Origin: Caenimonas aquaedulcis | GTDB taxonomy: Bacteria > Pseudomonadota > Gammaproteobacteria > Burkholderiales > Burkholderiaceae_C | DNA: 64,000 nucleotides | Assembly: GCF_015831345.1 (NCBI RefSeq) | Contig: NZ_JADWYS010000001.1 | Span: forward strand, 1,064,118 to 1,128,117 | Reading direction: 5' to 3' | In this document: in pieces, positions 63,578-64,000 of the stretch | Layout of the letters: each line of letters starts with the position of its first letter | How positions within the stretch are numbered: the stretch's first letter is position 1 | Position numbers and translations under genes: made by a program | Notes under the pieces: generated by a model | Seen by the model: the letters and a program-made list of their open reading frames with translations, nothing else | Database searches by the model: none | Told to the model about the DNA's origin: nothing

Positions 63578-64000
63578 ATGCTCGATACACCACCCCCCCA
63601 CACCCCGAAGGTCGCCTCCCCGTTGCGGCCCCTGCCCGGCCTCATCTTCGCGAGCCGCTGGCTGCAGCTGCCGCTCTACCTCGGCCTGATCGCCGCGCAG
63701 GCCGTCTACGTCTTCCACTTCTGGGTGGAACTGGTCCACCTGCTGGAGGCCGCGTTCGGCAGCCAGGACGCGCTGCAGAAGCTGATCACCAGCATCGGCT
63801 ACAAGCAGACGGTGGCGATCACCTCGCTGAACGAGACGGTGATCATGCTGGTGGTGCTCGCGCTCATCGACGTGGTGATGATCTCCAACCTGCTGATCAT
63901 GGTCATCGTGGGCGGCTACGAGACCTTCGTGAGCCGCATGAACCTCGAGGGCCACCCCGACCAGCCGGAGTGGCTGAGCCACGTGAATGCGTCGGTGCTG
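63578..64000 (+). CDS. UPF0114/TIGR00645 family membrane protein, N-terminal part
   Basis: The first 141 codons are in the window and the gene runs off the edge without a stop. It begins [20 protein letters not shown], then [20 protein letters not shown] and three membrane helices, with [20 protein letters not shown] and [20 protein letters not shown], typical of UPF0114 (YqhA-like). Function is unknown; it is an inner-membrane protein. It is divergent from acs. Confidence 0.85.
   Translation, partial: MLDTPPPHTPKVASPLRPLPGLIFASRWLQLPLYLGLIAAQAVYVFHFWVELVHLLEAAFGSQDALQKLITSIGYKQTVAITSLNETVIMLVVLALIDVVMISNLLIMVIVGGYETFVSRMNLEGHPDQPEWLSHVNASVL

Overview
The window is high-GC DNA with tightly packed genes, repeated translational (ATGA) overlaps, many TctC/Bug solute receptors, a soxCDYZAXB cluster and a small Trp-rich TIGR04438-type protein. 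This combination fits a beta-proteobacterium of the Burkholderiales, most likely a soil or freshwater Comamonadaceae (Ramlibacter/Variovorax-like). That placement is inferred from gene content only. I found no rRNA, tRNA, phage, insertion sequence or CRISPR array.

Region 1 (1-22.2 kb) looks like one catabolic regulon for an unidentified organic acid. A LacI/GntR-subgroup repressor (3735-4790) sits among five near-identical palindromes (consensus TGATAGCGSTAWCA) at 3677, 4832, 9491, 15374 and 21441. Each lies just upstream of an operon. The operons encode SDRs, MmgE/PrpD proteins, a carboxymuconolactone-decarboxylase-like protein, a metallo-beta-lactamase-fold lactonase, four TctC receptors, a dienelactone hydrolase and a seven-gene CoA module. 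The module holds an enoyl-CoA hydratase, two class III CoA-transferases, a thiolase-fold protein without the usual Cys, a DUF35 Zn-ribbon protein and two MaoC proteins. A third CoA-transferase (841 aa) is a fusion of homologues of the two separate ones.

Region 2 (22.2-31.5 kb) carries a fused binding-protein/permease transporter with an M20 peptidase. It is followed by a hexuronate oxidation cluster: FadR-type regulator, uronate dehydrogenase, SMP-30 lactonase and TRAP transporter, with a 17-bp operator between the divergent genes. Region 3 (31.6-38.5 kb) is the periplasmic Sox thiosulfate-oxidation system (soxCDYZAXB) plus a GlcG/HbpS-like protein. Region 4 (38.6-44.7 kb) is accessory DNA: a hipBA toxin-antitoxin pair, an SMI1/KNR4 protein, small unknown genes, and a lower-GC stretch that looks like orphan integron gene cassettes with an attC-like site at 44153-44266 but no integrase.

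Region 5 (45-50.5 kb) is a malonate operon: matR, malonyl-CoA decarboxylase, a TctC receptor in place of the usual permease, an enoyl-CoA hydratase and malonyl-CoA ligase. A long palindrome precedes matR. Region 6 (50.5-56.9 kb) is a DUF1028 protein with a complete peptide/nickel-type ABC transporter. Region 7 (56.9-64 kb) is housekeeping: lgt, a LysR regulator divergent from ilvD, a small cytochrome c, acs, and the start of a UPF0114 membrane protein.

Three copies of a 110-140 bp imperfect palindrome (25140, 56879, 61324) each sit exactly between convergent genes. This suggests a dispersed element acting as, or tolerated as, a bidirectional 3' element.
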